A DNA stretch of 14,126 bases from the NCBI GenBank assembly GCA_947177115.1, contig CAMWTG010000039.1:1-14126 (forward strand), given 5' to 3'. How positions within the stretch are numbered: the stretch's first letter is position 1; every line of letters begins with the position of its first letter. Below the pieces are notes generated by a model. The model had not been told where the DNA came from. It saw only the letters and a list, made by a program, of their open reading frames with translations, and ran no database searches. This stretch comes from an uncultured Clostridia bacterium. Lineage in GTDB: Bacteria > Bacillota > Clostridia > Oscillospirales > Oscillospiraceae. Positions 12,410 to 14,126 of this stretch are shown one piece after another. Both the position numbers and the translations under genes were made by a program.

Positions 12410-13408
12410 ATGGCAATCAACTTAAAAGGCAAAAGCTTTCTGACCCTGATGGACCTCACCCCCCTGGAGATCCGCTATCTGCTGGACCTGGGCCACGATC
12501 TGAAATCCAAACGCCGTACCGGCGTCTGCGAACCCGCTCTGAAGGGTAAGCACATCGTCCTGCTCTTTGAAAAGACCTCCACCCGCACCCGCTGTTCCTT
12601 CGAGGTAGCGGCCACCCAGGAGGGGGCCCACGTCACCTACCTGGACGCCGGCAGCAGCCAGATGGGCAAGAAAGAGAGCATGGAGGACACCGCCAAAGTC
12701 TTGGGCCGGTTTTTTGATGGCATCGAGTACCGTGGCTTCGACCAGAAGGTGGTGGAGGACCTGGCAAAATACGCCGGCGTACCTGTGTGGAACGGCCTCA
12801 CCGATGCGGACCATCCCACCCAGATTCTGGCGGACATGATGACCATCGAGGAGCACTGCGCCAAGCCGCTGAAGGACGTGAAGGTAGTCTTCCCCGGCGA
12901 TGTGCGCAACAACATGTGCTACGCATGGATGTACGGCTGCGCCAAGATGGGGATGCACTTTGTGGGCCTTGGCCCCCAGGAGCTGGTGGACGGCGTGGAC
13001 CAGGGCATTCTGCGGCAGGTCCAGGAGGTGGCAAAGCAGACCGGGGCCACCATTGAGATCACCAGCGATGCGGGGACCCTCACCGGCGCGGACGTGATCT
13101 ACGGCGATATTTGGGCCTCTATGGGCGAGGAGGCGCTCATCCCCGAGCGCGCCAAGCTGCTGACTCCCTACCGTGTCACCGAGCAGACGCTGGAGCGTAC
13201 CGGCAACCGGAACGTGCTGTATCTCCACTGCCTGCCTTCCTTCCACGATTTCGAAACGAAGCTTGCCAAGGAGTGGAAGGACAAGGGCGTGGATATCCGG
13301 GAGGTCACCGATGAGGTGTTCCGGGGCCCCCACTCCGTAGTCTTTGATGAGGCGGAAAACCGGATGCACTCCATCAAGGCCGTGCTGGTAGCGACTATAG
13401 GCGCTTGA
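12410..13408 (+). CDS. arcB: Ornithine carbamoyltransferase (catabolic)
   Basis: Converts citrulline and phosphate to ornithine and carbamoyl phosphate in the arginine deiminase pathway; the same chemistry in reverse is anabolic argF. 332 residues. The carbamoyl-phosphate motif STRTR (57-61), HPTQ (about 135-138), and the ornithine-binding DIWASMGEE and HCLPSFHD motifs are intact. The AAAGGAG Shine-Dalgarno lies 7 bases before the ATG. Co-directional placement directly after arcA makes the catabolic role likely. Carbamate kinase (arcC), needed for the ATP step, is not adjacent. Confidence 0.96.
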   Translation: MAINLKGKSFLTLMDLTPLEIRYLLDLGHDLKSKRRTGVCEPALKGKHIVLLFEKTSTRTRCSFEVAATQEGAHVTYLDAGSSQMGKKESMEDTAKVLGRFFDGIEYRGFDQKVVEDLAKYAGVPVWNGLTDADHPTQILADMMTIEEHCAKPLKDVKVVFPGDVRNNMCYAWMYGCAKMGMHFVGLGPQELVDGVDQGILRQVQEVAKQTGATIEITSDAGTLTGADVIYGDIWASMGEEALIPERAKLLTPYRVTEQTLERTGNRNVLYLHCLPSFHDFETKLAKEWKDKGVDIREVTDEVFRGPHSVVFDEAENRMHSIKAVLVATIGA

Positions 13409-13464
13409 TAACTTGGCAAAAATTTGCCCGCCGGATCTTATCCTTTTTCAATGGAATAAGCGAA

Positions 13465-13496
13465 AGGGACCCGGACGCTGCCAGCGTCCGGGCCCT
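13465..13496. terminator. Hairpin between convergent arcB and glycyl-tRNA synthetase genes
   Basis: AGGG plus CCCGGACGCTG (13465-13480, with one bulged A at 13469) pairs with CAGCGTCCGGGCCCT (13482-13496) in a very GC-rich stem. The plus side lacks a T-tract; the minus side continues into CCCTTTCGCTT, so it is a better terminator for the minus-strand gene. A smaller palindrome, GGCAAA and TTTGCC (13415-13428), lies directly after the arcB stop codon. Confidence 0.65.
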
Positions 13497-13538
13497 CTGT
13501 ATGCCGGAGAAAATACCGGCGATAAATGTTCGTGCGCC

Positions 13539-14126
13539 TTAATAGGCCAGCCGCTCCGCCAGCCAACCCTTCAGTTCGCTGATGGGAAGGCGGACCTGCT
13601 TCATGCTGTCCCGTTCCCGGACAGTGACGCAGTTGTCGGCGGGAGTCTTGTCATCCCCCACGGTCTCGAAGTCCACAGTGATGCAGAACGGCGTGCCGAT
13701 TTCGTCCTGGCGGCGGTAGCGCTTACCAATGGAGCCGGCATCGTCATAATCGATCATCCAATCCTTGGACAGCTCCGCCTGGATCTCCTGGGCCTTACCC
13801 GCCAGCTTCTTGGAAAGGGGCAGCACGGCGGCCTTGAAAGGCGCCAGGGCCGGGTGCAGGCGCAGGACGGTGCGGACATCGTTTTTCTCCGCGTCCACCA
13901 CCTCCTCGTCATAGGCATTGCACAGGAAAGCCAGCAGCATCCGCTCCACACCTAGGGAGGGCTCGATGACAAAGGGCACATAGTGCTCATTGGCCTCCTG
14001 GTCGAAATAGGTCAGATCCTTGCCGGAGGTGTTCTGGTGGGCGGTCAGGTCAAAATTGGTCCGGCTGGCCACGCCCCACAGCTCGCCCCACTCGGTGAAG
14101 GGGAAGGCAAACTCAAAGTCGGTGGT
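13539..14126 (-). CDS. glyQS: Glycyl-tRNA synthetase, single-chain class II type, C-terminal part (truncated by window)
   Basis: Charges tRNA-Gly with glycine. The last 195 residues are present; the frame runs off the window end and no start codon is visible. It includes the class II motif 3 region (FVIEPSLGVERMLLAFL) and the C-terminal anticodon-binding domain (APFKAAVLPLSKKL, DDAGSIGKRYRRQDEIGTPFCITVDFET, DNCVTVRERDSMKQVRL). These identify the homodimeric single-chain enzyme, not the alpha2-beta2 form. It converges on arcB. Confidence 0.95.
   Translation of the reverse strand, partial: TTDFEFAFPFTEWGELWGVASRTNFDLTAHQNTSGKDLTYFDQEANEHYVPFVIEPSLGVERMLLAFLCNAYDEEVVDAEKNDVRTVLRLHPALAPFKAAVLPLSKKLAGKAQEIQAELSKDWMIDYDDAGSIGKRYRRQDEIGTPFCITVDFETVGDDKTPADNCVTVRERDSMKQVRLPISELKGWLAERLAY

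Noticed and set aside
12422..13369. 315-residue frame antisense to arcB
   Set aside because: Shadow of a clear ornithine carbamoyltransferase.
1..14126. CRISPR array, tRNA, rRNA, insertion sequence or prophage
   Set aside because: No regularly spaced repeats, no cloverleaf, no transposase, integrase or phage structural protein seen in any frame.

Overview
The window reads as chromosomal DNA from a GC-rich, strictly anaerobic member of the Clostridia, most likely a gut Oscillospirales/Oscillospiraceae organism (Flavonifractor-like). This rests on gene content: a V-type ATPase, an [FeFe] hydrogenase with a GltD-like partner, an arginine deiminase pathway, a BirA-type operator before bioY, strong Shine-Dalgarno sequences and consensus sigma-A promoters. 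The genus is an inference, not a proof.

Layout. (1) 1-2847, plus strand: the end of a V-type ATPase operon, with catalytic subunit A (5' end cut off by the window), regulatory subunit B and central-stalk subunit D, closed by a strong terminator. (2) 2898-3824: a small accessory island. It holds a 57-residue ribbon-helix-helix protein on the minus strand, a perfect palindromic repeat, a decayed fragment of an iron-sulphur module related to the gene at 4059, a terminator, and an orphan Phd/YefM-type antitoxin fused to a DUF2007-like domain, on the minus strand with its own promoter and operator-like palindrome. (3) 4059-7603, plus strand: a two-gene operon for a GltD-like flavo-iron-sulphur oxidoreductase carrying an N-terminal NuoF-type cluster motif, and a full-length [FeFe] hydrogenase. 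Together they look like an NAD(P)(H)-linked group A2-like hydrogenase. (4) 7697-9873, plus strand: a near-consensus promoter, a leader containing a strong intrinsic terminator ahead of the first start codon, then larB and larC for the nickel-pincer nucleotide cofactor. (5) 9922-10940, minus strand: bioY (biotin ECF S-component) and an overlapping Cys-rich DUF1284 gene, under a promoter whose -35 box lies inside a BirA-like operator. (6) 11114-13408, plus strand: arcA and arcB, the first two steps of arginine fermentation; no carbamate kinase or antiporter gene lies between arcB and the convergent glycyl-tRNA synthetase. (7) 13539-14126, minus strand: the C-terminal part of single-chain glycyl-tRNA synthetase.

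Taken together these are energy-conservation and cofactor functions of a fermenting anaerobe: ion-motive ATPase, hydrogen turnover, ATP from arginine, and biotin and nickel-cofactor supply. No tRNA, rRNA, CRISPR array, insertion sequence or phage gene was recognised. The points most worth checking are the Phd-DUF2007 fusion without a toxin, the terminator-bearing larBC leader, the decayed iron-sulphur fragment, the BirA-controlled bioY-DUF1284 pair, and a shared palindromic repeat at two sites.
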